From contig NZ_JAUFQR010000001.1 of assembly GCF_030409875.1 (NCBI RefSeq), positions 930,001 to 994,000 on the forward strand: a DNA stretch of 64,000 nt. The letters run 5' to 3'. Within the stretch, counting starts at the first letter, position 1. Each line of letters begins with the position of its first letter. The position numbers and the translations under genes are program-made. Positions 43,553-51,640 of the stretch are shown piece after piece. Origin of the DNA: Chryseobacterium tructae. GTDB lineage: Bacteria; Bacteroidota; Bacteroidia; Flavobacteriales; Weeksellaceae. The notes beneath the pieces were generated by a model. That model made no database searches and had not been told where the DNA came from. It saw nothing but the letters and a program-made list of their open reading frames with translations.

Positions 43553-44284
43553 TTATTTTTCTGCAGAGATCAGTAACATCATAGGTCTTCTGAGTTCATG
43601 TTTCATTTCCGGAATTTCTTTCAGCATTTCAGAGCCGGGTTCTGGTTCAATGATTTCTTTGATTTTAAAACCATGTTTCAGTAAAGTATTCAGATAGGAG
43701 GTTAAGGTTCTGTGGTATTTAATAACGTTTTCTCCTAAAAATGTAGTATTTCTCTTTCCTTCAATGAAATATTGATCTACAGGCCAGTAACTTTTTTCTC
43801 CGTCTTTATCATAAACCCAATCCTGACTCCCTTCCGCTGTAAAGACAGGATGCTCCACTGAGAATACAAAATGCCCGCCCGAAGTCAGCCATCGATAAAT
43901 ATTTTGAACAATAGTTTCAAATGATTCTATATAATGTAAAGTAAGTGAGCTTACAATAATATCAAATTGCTCTGATGGATAGTCAACATCTTCCAAAGCT
44001 TTTCTCTCATATACGATACCTTCAAGATTATTGATCTCTTTGGCTTTAGTAAGCATTTTCTCAGAAAGATCGATGCCAATAGCGGATTGTGCTCCATTTT
44101 CTATGGCATACCGACAGTGCCATCCGAATCCACAGCCAAGGTCAAGTACATTCTTTCCTTTAAAATCGGGTAACATATTTTTCAGGACATGCCACTCTCC
44201 AGCGCCTTCCAGTCCCAATTGGGAACGAAGCATTTTCTCATACTGGTCAAAAAAAGATGGATTATCATATTTATTTTCTTTCAT
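43553..44284 (-). CDS. SAM-dependent methyltransferase (class I)
   Basis: A 243-residue Rossmann-fold methyltransferase. Motif I is 'NVLDLGCGFGWHCRYA' (about 46-61), the acidic ribose-binding end of strand 2 'GIDLSEKMLTKAKE', motif post-II 'LEDVDYPSEQFDIIVSSLTLHYI', and motif III 'LTSGGHFVFSVEHPVF'. The substrate is not evident; the family includes small-molecule methylases often annotated as UbiE-like. It lies alone between the serine hydrolase and Pmp3 genes. Confidence 0.9.
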   Translation of the reverse strand: MKENKYDNPSFFDQYEKMLRSQLGLEGAGEWHVLKNMLPDFKGKNVLDLGCGFGWHCRYAIENGAQSAIGIDLSEKMLTKAKEINNLEGIVYERKALEDVDYPSEQFDIIVSSLTLHYIESFETIVQNIYRWLTSGGHFVFSVEHPVFTAEGSQDWVYDKDGEKSYWPVDQYFIEGKRNTTFLGENVIKYHRTLTSYLNTLLKHGFKIKEIIEPEPGSEMLKEIPEMKHELRRPMMLLISAEK

Positions 44285-44401
44285 GGCAGAGAATATTTGC
44301 TATTTGTTTTAAAATTGTAGATAATGAATGATAAAATTACAATTATTAGTGAATAAAATGTTGGAAAGTAAAAACTCTTATCCGGAATCTAAAAAAACAA
44401 A

Positions 44402-44428
44402 AAGATCCTTTACGGAATAAAGGATCTT
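44402..44428 (-). terminator. Terminator of the Pmp3 gene
   Basis: AAGATCCTTTA pairs with TAAAGGATCTT around CGGAA; the minus strand continues into a T-rich stretch. Confidence 0.75.
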
Positions 44429-44451
44429 GATTATAATGATACTATTTAATT

Positions 44452-44652
44452 TTACTTTTGACTTTCGCGTACGGCACGAATCAATTCTTCGTTTCGTTGA
44501 TTGGCTCTGTCATTATTTAATGACATTACAGCCCAAATAGCTGCAGGAAGCCAGCCAATCAGCGTGATTTGTAAGAAAAAACAAATGATTCCGGTAAGAA
44601 CTTTTCCTCTAACGATAAAAGATAGAAAGGGAAGTACAATCGCTAAAAACAT
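44452..44652 (-). CDS. YqaE/Pmp3 family membrane protein
   Basis: A 66-residue protein with two transmembrane segments ('FLAIVLPFLSFIV', 'ICFFLQITLIGWLPAAIWAVM'). The 'ITLIGWLPAAIWAV' pattern is the Pmp3/UPF0057 signature. Family members affect membrane potential and salt or stress tolerance in other organisms. It has its own terminator and an AT-rich upstream region. The C-terminal 20 residues are charged ('NNDRANQRNEELIRAVRES'). Confidence 0.88.
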   Translation of the reverse strand: MFLAIVLPFLSFIVRGKVLTGIICFFLQITLIGWLPAAIWAVMSLNNDRANQRNEELIRAVRESQK

Positions 44653-44736
44653 GATTTAAATTTTTTTAAGGTTATTATGTAGTTTTATTTGTCAAATGTA
44701 TTGATTTTTAGCGTAAAGGAAAAAAATCAATCTCAA

Positions 44737-45432
44737 TTAATCTTCCATATTCTTATTCCACAATGTTTCAGCATAGTCTCTGAAAACTTTTGAGCCATGT
44801 TGAAAGGCTTTATCAAAGGTATAAGAGCCGCCTTCAAATATTGGTTTACCATGGCTCTCAATTCCTGTTCGGATTTTTGTTTGTCCACGCATGGCAAATT
44901 TTTGTTTTCCTTCATACATGATGATTTTTAAATCTGAAGGACTTATATCTCCTTTGCAGGCCATTTTATACATCATCCAAACTTCAGCGGTACCGTTTTT
45001 ATCAAGATCTGTTACCTTTAAAGTATTTTTCTTGAATTCAGCATCTATATCTACCATACAATCTTTGACGTAATCATTGACTTTCCATACCAGCTGATTA
45101 TTTTCCAAAGAATAACACTGGGCAAAAATTTCGGCATCACTACCATCATTTTCGTGGGGAAAATTTTCATTGATATACACTCCCGTTTCGGAAGTAATAA
45201 CAGCATATTCTCCGGTTTTATCCTTCCATCGGAATCCATCTTTAAAATTTCCTTTATACTTCAATGCTTTGGGAGCCTGAGCAGAATCAATTTTTGTAAC
45301 AACCAAAGAGTCTGTTTTTTCTACCTGATTAACTTCCGGCGATTGAGTTTCTGACAAGGAATCTTTTTTTTCTTCTTTACAATTTAAAAAGAATAGAAAC
45401 GGAAGGCAATAGAGTAGATGTAAGTCTTTCAT
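44737..45432 (-). CDS. Lipoprotein of unknown function
   Basis: A 231-residue protein with a lipoprotein signal peptide (lipobox 'FFLNC', Cys about 18). The mature part starts with a low-complexity acidic linker, then a domain of about 170 residues including 'DKTGEYAVITSETGVYINE', 'VKDCMVDIDAEFKKNTLKVTDLDKNGTAEVWMMYKMACKGDISPSDLKIIMYEGKQKFAMRG'. The 'DLDKNGTAEVWMMYK' segment is calcium-loop-like. It resembles a Bacteroidetes family named after Riemerella M949_RS01915, which is recalled from memory and not verified. It starts 12 bases after the tRNA-like pair on the same strand. Confidence 0.65.
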   Translation of the reverse strand: MKDLHLLYCLPFLFFLNCKEEKKDSLSETQSPEVNQVEKTDSLVVTKIDSAQAPKALKYKGNFKDGFRWKDKTGEYAVITSETGVYINENFPHENDGSDAEIFAQCYSLENNQLVWKVNDYVKDCMVDIDAEFKKNTLKVTDLDKNGTAEVWMMYKMACKGDISPSDLKIIMYEGKQKFAMRGQTKIRTGIESHGKPIFEGGSYTFDKAFQHGSKVFRDYAETLWNKNMED

Positions 45433-45443
45433 AGATTATTTTT

Positions 45444-45518
45444 TGGTCTGATAACAGGGCTCGAACCTGTGTCCTCCCGGATGAAGAGCCGGGTACTCTG
45501 CCACTGAGCTATATCAGA
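45444..45518 (-). tRNA. tRNA-like gene A with an 8-nt anticodon loop
   Basis: The minus strand folds as a complete cloverleaf: acceptor TCTGATA/TATCAGA (7 bp), D arm GCTC-AGTGGCA-GAGT, anticodon stem CCCGG/CCGGG, variable AGGAC, T arm ACAGG-TTCGAGC-CCTGT. The anticodon loop is eight bases, CTCTTCAT, rather than seven, so no standard anticodon can be read; CTT, TTC or TCA would result from different placements. The base after the acceptor stem is C and the next bases spell CA, so either position 73 is C or a discriminator is missing before CCA. The other arms are canonical. Expression is unknown. It may be a decoy, sensor or tRNA-derived small RNA. Confidence 0.65.
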
Positions 45519-45523
45519 AATTA

Positions 45524-45597
45524 GGATAGGTGCAGGGCTCGAACCTGAGTCAATCCGGTTAAAGAGCCAGATGTTCTACCACTGAACTAACCTATCC
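45524..45597 (-). tRNA. tRNA-like gene B with an 8-nt anticodon loop
   Basis: Five bases upstream of copy A on the same strand. It folds as GGATAGGT/ACCTATCC (8 bp, or 7 bp plus a G-1:C73 pair as in tRNA-His), D arm GTTC-AGTGGTA-GAAC, anticodon stem TCTGG/CCGGA (one G-U pair), variable TTGAC, T arm TCAGG-TTCGAGC-CCTGC with one outer mismatch. The anticodon loop is again eight bases, CTCTTTAA. CCA is not encoded. Placement could give CTT, TTT or TTA. The loop starts CTCTT in both copies and both would have C73, so the pair share unusual features that sequencing error is unlikely to create twice. It begins 15 bases after the stop of the 436-residue gene. Confidence 0.65.
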
Positions 45598-45612
45598 TTT
45601 TTATCTTTGTTT

Positions 45613-46923
45613 TCAGAGCTTCCCTGAAAAATATTTGTTTTGTCTTAAGACTTTAGCCAGAAAAGGATTGGAAACGGTTACGCCATGTACCAATTCCGGA
45701 GTAGGCTTAAATTCACTTACACCATGAATGCGTGGAGCAATCCAACCTGATTTTTCAGGATCAATCCCAGCTTCTTGACAGGCTTTGACGATCATTTCCT
45801 TATTACAGAAAGCTCTTTCCTGAAAAACTTCCCAAGGCAAAGGTACTATATTCCAAACTTCTGTGTTGGGATCTATTTTTCCTCCGCTAGATAAATGCCA
45901 TGCAATCACATCAGCAGCCATTAGGCGCATCACTTTTCCGAAACAGATATCATCAAGTATACATTCCAGGCCTAATGCATAGATCAGATTCATCCAGTTA
46001 TCTCTTGCTTTATTCCAGGCTCCGGCAGTATTGTTCCAGGTGGTGGAATCATTGCCTTTCTTTACAGCCATTGTTTTTCTGTAAATGTCATTTTCATTCC
46101 AAAGTTCTTCAAGATAATCTGAAATTTCATTGAGAATAGCCGTCCATTTTCCCAGAAGTTTTCCCTTTTGTTCATCATTAAGATGTTGTAAAACTTGAGC
46201 ATCAGAATAGAGGTAAGAAATCGCTTCCCAATGGGTATTATTGGAATCTTTCATACATCTGTTGAACAGCATTTCACAAATTTCATCAAATGGTCTTTCC
46301 TGACTTTGATTGGTAAACGTACTTCTGAGGTTGCTTCTTGCATTGAAATAGGCAATAAAACAGGCTGTATTCAGATCTTTGCTGAAGTCTTCAAAACTGA
46401 TGGTATGGGAAAGCCCGTGTTTCGCTATTTTCTGCAGTTCAATCTTCTTAGATTCGTGTATGAATTTCTGAAGACGAATTTCAATTCGTTTCAAAAGCCG
46501 CCATTTTTTGTTATAATTTCGTTTAGAGATGTCTAATCCAGCTAGTTTTCTCAGATCTTTATTAAGCCGATCACTTTTGAAATTATTTTCCCCGACTTCT
46601 TTATGGATCAATGGGGAGACTTCATGTAAGAATTTTTCAATTGCTTCCACGCTATGATATCCTGAGTTTTCTTTTTCATCAATCTTAAAGATCTCAATAG
46701 CTTTTTTGATCTGTTTTTCTGCACCCACCGCTTTTCCAAAAGTTTCAAGCATTGAGGTATAACCATAGATACTATTCTTTAAAGAACGGTTAGCTGCTTT
46801 ACTCAAAGTGGCAAGTTCATGAATAGCTAAATGACTTCTCATTAACTCAACGATCATTTCCGCAACATCTTCGGGACGGCGGCGCTGATCTAAGGTTTGG
46901 TAAAGCTGTTCAATGGTGTTCAT
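45613..46923 (-). CDS. Unknown protein directly upstream of the tRNA-like pair
   Basis: A 436-residue cytoplasmic protein without a domain I can name. It appears mainly alpha-helical and charged, with a basic region at about 140-180 ('LDISKRNYNKKWRLLKRIEIRLQKFIHESKKIELQKI') suited to nucleic-acid binding, conserved-looking 'ACFIAYFNARSNLRSTFTN' (about 190-208) and 'RLMAADVIAWHLSSGGKIDPNTEVWNIVPLPWEVFQE' (about 335-372). The ending 'HGVTVSNPFLAKVLRQNKYFSG' is also distinctive. Only 15 bases separate it from tRNA-like B, and it follows the 138-residue gene by 55 bases, so the pair of RNAs would lie at the end of its message. An RNA-related role is inferred from location only. Confidence 0.7.
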   Translation of the reverse strand: MNTIEQLYQTLDQRRRPEDVAEMIVELMRSHLAIHELATLSKAANRSLKNSIYGYTSMLETFGKAVGAEKQIKKAIEIFKIDEKENSGYHSVEAIEKFLHEVSPLIHKEVGENNFKSDRLNKDLRKLAGLDISKRNYNKKWRLLKRIEIRLQKFIHESKKIELQKIAKHGLSHTISFEDFSKDLNTACFIAYFNARSNLRSTFTNQSQERPFDEICEMLFNRCMKDSNNTHWEAISYLYSDAQVLQHLNDEQKGKLLGKWTAILNEISDYLEELWNENDIYRKTMAVKKGNDSTTWNNTAGAWNKARDNWMNLIYALGLECILDDICFGKVMRLMAADVIAWHLSSGGKIDPNTEVWNIVPLPWEVFQERAFCNKEMIVKACQEAGIDPEKSGWIAPRIHGVSEFKPTPELVHGVTVSNPFLAKVLRQNKYFSGKL

Positions 46924-46978
46924 TTGCTTTTATTTTTTGAAAATTAGAATAATTCCTCAATACTTTTGATTGTTCTGC

Positions 46979-47395
46979 TTATGAGATTAAATCCTTCATA
47001 GCCTTATCAGTTTTCATCAGCTCACCCTGAGGAATCTGATGATTAAGATAAGTAAACAGCAAATGGGTTACCCAACTGTTTTCAATATCGTGAATATAAT
47101 AAGAAGATATCAATCCAAAGTCATCCGAAATATAGGCTGGTAGTTCAGATGATCCAGTAGTTTTAAAAATAGAGATAAAAATTTCCTTTCGGAAAAGGGT
47201 GATGGCATCTTCTGTATCTTCGTCAATTTCTTTTCCATCAACGGCCTTATAAGCTTCCATCCAAGCATCAGAAAATGTTGAATAATCTCTGTTGTCAAGT
47301 ATTTTATCAATCTTTTCCGAATCAATATTGTGAAGAGCAGCTTTTAATGCATGAGTAAAAGCTGCTTCTAATTTATTTAATTTTTCTATCATCAT
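46979..47395 (-). CDS. Hypothetical protein (operon with the tRNA-like locus)
   Basis: A 138-residue acidic, helical protein, no recognised domain. Sequence features include 'KLEAAFTHALKAALHNIDSEKIDKILDNRDYSTFSDAWMEAYKAVDG' and 'EDTEDAITLFRKEIFISIFKTTG'. It lies 24 bases after the TPR protein gene and 55 before the 436-residue gene. As both neighbours are of the same strand, the three genes probably form one operon. A second start (MIEKLNK) immediately follows the first ATG. Confidence 0.65.
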   Translation of the reverse strand: MMIEKLNKLEAAFTHALKAALHNIDSEKIDKILDNRDYSTFSDAWMEAYKAVDGKEIDEDTEDAITLFRKEIFISIFKTTGSSELPAYISDDFGLISSYYIHDIENSWVTHLLFTYLNHQIPQGELMKTDKAMKDLIS

Positions 47396-47419
47396 CTAAA
47401 AGATATCATCACCAAATTT

Positions 47420-47803
47420 TTAATGAGCTTGAGGGTCAAAATAGGCTTTAAAAGTAAGCGGATTTTCAACCTTTCCTTCAGCTTCTTCAAGATATTCTAA
47501 ATATTCTGACTGATGTTTTTCCATATAAACCATCACAATGGCCAGATTTACAAAAAGATTTTTGTCCTCAGAGCCTAATTGTAAAGCCGTTTTTAAATAT
47601 TTCAAAGCGGTTTCATTTTCTCCCATATCAGAATACACTGCACCAATGTTGATGAGCGCAGAAGTGTTTTCAGGTTCAATAAGCAAAATTTCATCTAATT
47701 CTTTAATCAGAAGATCATTTAAAGTATCCCAATGGTCATCATTTTCCCACCTTTTTGCTTGGAGTTTTTTTACGTTTTCTAGTCTTTGCGGTATGTTACT
47801 CAT
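47420..47803 (-). CDS. TPR repeat protein (operon with the tRNA-like locus)
   Basis: A 127-residue protein with about two tetratricopeptide repeats: 'NTSALINIGAVYSDMGENETALKYLKTALQLG' (about 44-75) and 'KNLFVNLAIVMVYMEKHQSEYLEYLEEAEG'. The N-terminal 40 residues ('RLENVKKLQAKRWENDDHWDTLNDLLIKELDEIL') form helices. TPRs bind partner proteins. It is the first gene of the putative operon leading to the tRNA-like pair, and starts 29 bases downstream of the end of the M3 peptidase gene, so it may be transcribed from within or from read-through. Confidence 0.7.
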   Translation of the reverse strand: MSNIPQRLENVKKLQAKRWENDDHWDTLNDLLIKELDEILLIEPENTSALINIGAVYSDMGENETALKYLKTALQLGSEDKNLFVNLAIVMVYMEKHQSEYLEYLEEAEGKVENPLTFKAYFDPQAH

Positions 47804-47832
47804 TTCTTTTTGAAGTATATTTGAATGTTTTC

Positions 47833-49851
47833 TTATCCAAAAGCTCTTTTTAATAAGCTCTCTACTTTAGGCTCGCTTCCTCTAAAGGCTTTATACAGTT
47901 CCATGGGATCTTTTGTTCCTCCTGAAGAAAGAAGTACTTTATATTGGGCTGCAATTTCCGGATTGAAGATTCCGTTCTCTTTGAAATACTGGAAGGCATC
48001 AGCATCCAATACCTCTGCCCATTTGTAAGAATAATATCCTGCAGAATATCCACCCTGGAAAATGTGTGAGAAACTTGGGCTCATCGCTGTTTCAGGATTG
48101 GTTGGATAAAGGGCTGTAGCTTTGGTGTATTGATCTTCAAACTCTTTTACACTTTCATTCTCCAGCTCGGCAACTTTGGTGTGATAGTTCATATCCAGTA
48201 ATCCAAAACCTATTTGTCTTAAAGTCTGATATCCTTCCATGAAGTTTTTAGATTGCTCAATCTTCTCAATTTTTTCGTCAGGAAGAACTTCTCCGGTTTT
48301 ATAATGTTTTGCAAAAGTTTTCAGGAATTCAGGCTCATAACAGAAGTTTTCTAAAAACTGAGACGGAAGTTCCACAAAATCCCATTTTACAGAAGTTCCG
48401 GATAGAGTAGGATACTGAGTATCTGCCATCATTCCATGAAGTGCATGTCCAAATTCGTGGAATAAAGTCGTTACTTCCTGGAATGTCAGTAAGCTAGGTG
48501 TGTCTTTTGTTGGCTTGCTGAAGTTACAAACAATAGAAATATGCGGACGTGAATTTTCTCCGTTCTGCTTATACTGATTTTTATAGCTGGTCATCCATGC
48601 ACCGGCTCTTTTCCCTTTTCTTGGAAAATAATCTACATAAAGAAGAGATTTATAATTTCCGTTTTCTTTTACTTCATACACTTTTACATCGTCGTGGTAT
48701 TTCGGAATATCATTTCTTTCCTCAAAAGTTAATCCGAACAGCTTACCAGCTAATCCAAAAACAGCATCCTGAACTTGGTTTAGTGGGAAATAAGGTTTCA
48801 ATTCTTCATCATTAAGATCATATTTCTCTTTACGAAGTTTTTCCGCATAAAAAGCGTGATCATAGCTTTGCATATCTTCAATTCCATCAGCCTTTGCCAG
48901 AGATTTCAATTCCTCAATTTCTTTATCAGCATAAGGCTTAGCCTTTGTTAAAAGTTCATTTAAAAAGTCAAAAACTTTTACAGGAGATTTTGCCATTCTT
49001 TCTTCCAATACGAAATCAGCATAGTCTTTATATCCTAAAAGCTCAGCTTTCTGTTGCTTTAATTGAAGAAGCTCTTTGATGAGGTTTTGATTGTCATACT
49101 CTCCACCATCAAAGGATTTTTTACCATTAGCCAATGCCAGTTCTTTTCTCAGCTCGCGGTTTTCAGCATAAGTCATGAATGGGATATAGCTTGGATATTG
49201 CAAAGTAACTACCCATCCTTCAAGGCTCCTTTCTTTAGCTTCCTCCGCAAATTGATCAACAATCGCTTCCGGGATTCCTGCTAATTGTTCTTTATCTGTA
49301 ATATGTTTGAAATAAACATTTGTAGAAGCCAATACATTTTGTCCGAACTGTAGGGATTTTATAGAAAGATCCATGCTGATCTTCTTTAATTTTTCCTTGT
49401 CTTCCTCATTCAAAAGAGCACCACTTCTTACAAAACCTTTATAAGTTTCATTTAAAAGCATTTTCTGCTCCTCGTTTAGGTTATATTTTTCCTTTTCATC
49501 ATACACCTTTTTGATTTTATTGAAAAGGGCTTCATTTTGAGATATTTTAGAAGAATATTCCGTTAAAATAGGAGAAACTTCCTGAGCGATCTGTTGAATC
49601 TCATCACTGGTTTCGGCTGAATTTAAATTGAAAAAGATATTAGAAACCACATCCAATTGTTCACCGGAGTAGGCTAATGCCTCAATGACATTTTCAAAAG
49701 TAGGTGCTTCAGGATTGTTAACAATAGCATTGATCTCTTCTTCGGATTTTTGAATTAATTCCTTAAAAGCAGGAAGATAATCTTCATTGTTAAGGTCACT
49801 GAAAGGTGCTGAGTGATATGGAGTGTTAAATTTTTCGGTTAAAATATTCAT
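47833..49851 (-). CDS. M3 family metallopeptidase (oligopeptidase A/Dcp type)
   Basis: A 672-residue zinc peptidase that degrades short peptides in the cytoplasm. The active-site helix is 'LFHEFGHALHGMM' (HEFGH near residue 465) and the third zinc ligand lies in 'TLSGTSVKWDFVELPSQFLENF'. The N-terminal helical lobe begins 'PYHSAPFSDLNNEDYLPAFKELI', typical of M3A. The C-terminal 'FSHIFQGGYSAGYYSYKWAEVLDADAF' matches the family. Length is right, and no signal peptide is seen. Confidence 0.94.
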   Translation of the reverse strand: MNILTEKFNTPYHSAPFSDLNNEDYLPAFKELIQKSEEEINAIVNNPEAPTFENVIEALAYSGEQLDVVSNIFFNLNSAETSDEIQQIAQEVSPILTEYSSKISQNEALFNKIKKVYDEKEKYNLNEEQKMLLNETYKGFVRSGALLNEEDKEKLKKISMDLSIKSLQFGQNVLASTNVYFKHITDKEQLAGIPEAIVDQFAEEAKERSLEGWVVTLQYPSYIPFMTYAENRELRKELALANGKKSFDGGEYDNQNLIKELLQLKQQKAELLGYKDYADFVLEERMAKSPVKVFDFLNELLTKAKPYADKEIEELKSLAKADGIEDMQSYDHAFYAEKLRKEKYDLNDEELKPYFPLNQVQDAVFGLAGKLFGLTFEERNDIPKYHDDVKVYEVKENGNYKSLLYVDYFPRKGKRAGAWMTSYKNQYKQNGENSRPHISIVCNFSKPTKDTPSLLTFQEVTTLFHEFGHALHGMMADTQYPTLSGTSVKWDFVELPSQFLENFCYEPEFLKTFAKHYKTGEVLPDEKIEKIEQSKNFMEGYQTLRQIGFGLLDMNYHTKVAELENESVKEFEDQYTKATALYPTNPETAMSPSFSHIFQGGYSAGYYSYKWAEVLDADAFQYFKENGIFNPEIAAQYKVLLSSGGTKDPMELYKAFRGSEPKVESLLKRAFG

Positions 49852-50063
49852 TTTTCGATTTTTAGTTAAACGTAAATGTAAGGATTCATCGGAGAATCCT
49901 AGCTGAAATGCTCAAAAATAATGCCTGAAAGCCAAGGTATGACAAAAATGCCTTATCTTTAAATAATCTTGTCCTATGCAAAGAGGGGATGATGTCAGAA
50001 TATTTAATTTTGAAAACAGATGAGAGACTCATTTTGAAGTAAATAACCTTAAATATATAGACT

Positions 50064-50588
50064 ATGAAAACACTCTTAAAATTGATCGGCGCTATTCTTC
50101 TGCTGGTTATCGTATATGCAGTAGTTGCCATGTTGACCTTTAGTAAAGATTATCATTATGAAAAATCTATTGTCATTAATGCTCCCAAAGAAAAAGTATG
50201 GCTGCATACAAATTCTTTAAAGGCATATAATACATGGGATCCTTTTTCTAAAGAAATCAAGAATTTCTCAGTTACTTATTCGGGAACAGGGGATCAAATA
50301 GGAGATTCTTATCACTGGAAAGGTGATGATAGTGAAGGAGAGCAATCCATCACAGCAATTAGCCCCAATGAAAAACTGGTTACCCAGCTTCATTTCATAA
50401 AACCTTTTGAGGGAACTGCAAAAAGTAATATTGTATTGGCTTCGGAAGGGAATGGAACAAAAGTAACCTGGATGATAGATAATGAACTGAATGCTATGAT
50501 GAAAATAATGAGGCCTATGATGAACAGCAATATGGACAAGATGTTCGGCCAGGGACTGAATGATCTGAAGAAATTATCGGAAAAATAA
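50064..50588 (+). CDS. SRPBCC family protein with N-terminal membrane anchor
   Basis: A 174-residue polyketide cyclase/dehydrase-like lipid-pocket protein. Residues about 4-24 are hydrophobic ('TLLKLIGAILLLVIVYAVVAML'), a membrane anchor or uncleaved signal. The SRPBCC body shows 'SIVINAPKEKVWLHTNSLKAYNTWDPFSKEI' and 'GTKVTWMIDNELNAMMKIMRPMMNSNMDKMFGQGLNDLKKL', the usual first strand/helix and long C-terminal helix. Ligand unknown. It ends in a long terminator shared with the convergent DUF805 gene. Confidence 0.87.
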   Translation: MKTLLKLIGAILLLVIVYAVVAMLTFSKDYHYEKSIVINAPKEKVWLHTNSLKAYNTWDPFSKEIKNFSVTYSGTGDQIGDSYHWKGDDSEGEQSITAISPNEKLVTQLHFIKPFEGTAKSNIVLASEGNGTKVTWMIDNELNAMMKIMRPMMNSNMDKMFGQGLNDLKKLSEK

Positions 50589-50625
50589 ATAAGAAGCCTT
50601 GTAAATATTTACAAGGCTTCTTATT
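50588..50625. terminator. Bidirectional terminator (38-bp perfect palindrome)
   Basis: AATAAGAAGCCTTGTAAAT is followed at once by its exact complement, making a 19-bp stem with no spacer. It overlaps the end of the SRPBCC gene and of the DUF805 gene by a few bases. Confidence 0.8.
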
Positions 50626-50931
50626 GAATAGGAGCTTCTCCGTATTTGTTTTTTCCTGTATCTCCTTCGTTAATAAGCATCAGAAAGCCATAAAAAGGGA
50701 TTAGCTGATACCAACCACTTTCTCCCATATCGTGACACCTTTGGGTTCCCTGTGCCAACAGGAAAAGCAGCCCTGGAATAAGTACAAAGATTGAAATGGT
50801 TAGTAATAATAAAGGAGGAACTATTCCCTTACAAAGTTTAAGTGTTGTTGTAATTCCGAAATCAATCAATAAAGTGAGTGCATATTCTTTATTGGAAATT
50901 CTTCCTTCAAAGCAAAAGGATTTTTAAACAT
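50621..50931 (-). pseudogene. DUF805 membrane protein, frameshift near the start
   Basis: A protein of about 103 residues. The C-terminal 'GTQRCHDMGESGWYQLIPFYGFLMLINEGDTGKNKYGEAP' is the DUF805 signature, and 'GIVPPLLLLTISIFVLIPGLLFLLAQ' forms membrane helices. The long frame starts only at 50869, but the DUF805 N terminus is readable from ATG 50931: MFKNPFAF then, after adding one T to TT near 50909, EGRISNKEYALTLLIDFGITT. It is shorter than many DUF805 proteins. A base-call error is likely. Function of the family is not known. Confidence 0.78.
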
Positions 50932-51008
50932 GATTCTATTTTAGTTTTTATAATTTCAAAAGTATAAATTATTTTAAAAATATTATCTTTATATAAAGAA
51001 ACGATTGT

Positions 51009-51458
51009 ATGGAGAAGCTTGTATTTGAAAAAAGTGATATCAGAGACTTTGTAAAAAACACCATAGCAGAAAAAATTGAGAAACTTAAAAACTTCATTGA
51101 ATTTACTCTGGAGGCTAGCCGTGATATCAAAAAAACACCCAAATATGATAGTATGCGGGAAGAAATGCAGGAAGAAATTTATCAGATGCAGCGACAGCTA
51201 GGTGCTTTAAATGATCTTAAACGGAACATGGGGAAAGTCCTGAATACCGCAACAGACCGGGTTCAAATAGGTTCTTTGGTGATTACTAATAAGGCTCGTT
51301 TTTATATTTCAGTTTCATTAGGCGAATTTTTCTTTGAAGGAGACAGGTTTTATGCCATCTCTCCTGAAAGTCCTATGGCCAAAAAAATGATGGGAATGAA
51401 AGCCGGAGATGAATTTACACTCAACAAAATTCATCAGAAAATTGTAGAAGTACTGTAA
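51009..51458 (+). CDS. GreA/GreB-like protein
   Basis: A 149-residue protein with an N-terminal helical coiled coil (residues about 1-75, 'AEKIEKLKNFIEFTLEASRDI', 'EEMQEEIYQMQRQLGALNDLKRNMGKV') and a C-terminal FKBP-like domain ('VQIGSLVITNKARFYISVSLGEFFFEGDRFYAISPESPMAKKMMGMKAGDEFTL') typical of Gre transcript-cleavage factors. The acidic tip of the coiled coil that reaches the RNA polymerase active site (DxxE) is not obvious, so it may compete with or modulate Gre instead. Similar flavobacterial proteins are often misnamed oxoacyl-ACP synthases. Confidence 0.75.
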   Translation: MEKLVFEKSDIRDFVKNTIAEKIEKLKNFIEFTLEASRDIKKTPKYDSMREEMQEEIYQMQRQLGALNDLKRNMGKVLNTATDRVQIGSLVITNKARFYISVSLGEFFFEGDRFYAISPESPMAKKMMGMKAGDEFTLNKIHQKIVEVL

Positions 51459-51628
51459 TTTTATTGTCAATCGTGAATTTTGCTTCGCAAGTGAATAGTG
51501 AATTAGGATTGTCTGCAAAATTGAAAGCATAGCAAATTGACCATTGCCTATCCACCTTTATTTATTTCTCCAACCAGAATTTACATTAAAATTTTTATCC
51601 TACCTCTCACATTTTAACCTACATGTTG

Positions 51629-51636
51629 TATTTTTG
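51629..51636 (+). promoter_or_regulatory. -7 box for the nitroreductase gene
   Basis: TATTTTTG, four bases (ttct), then ATG 51641: the spacing seen at 949 and 19913, indicating a leaderless transcript. Confidence 0.5.
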
Positions 51637-51640
51637 TTCT

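Noticed and set aside
45444..45597. The 8-nt anticodon loops as quadruplet-decoding suppressors of the many frameshifts
   Set aside because: Quadruplet tRNAs shift +1 and would fix inserted bases; nearly all breaks here look like missing bases, and they occur at unrelated codons. Sequencing undercalls explain them better.
49886..50131. An 81-codon minus-strand frame over the start of the SRPBCC gene
   Set aside because: It is mostly antisense to the SRPBCC coding start and its promoter region, with no recognisable protein features.
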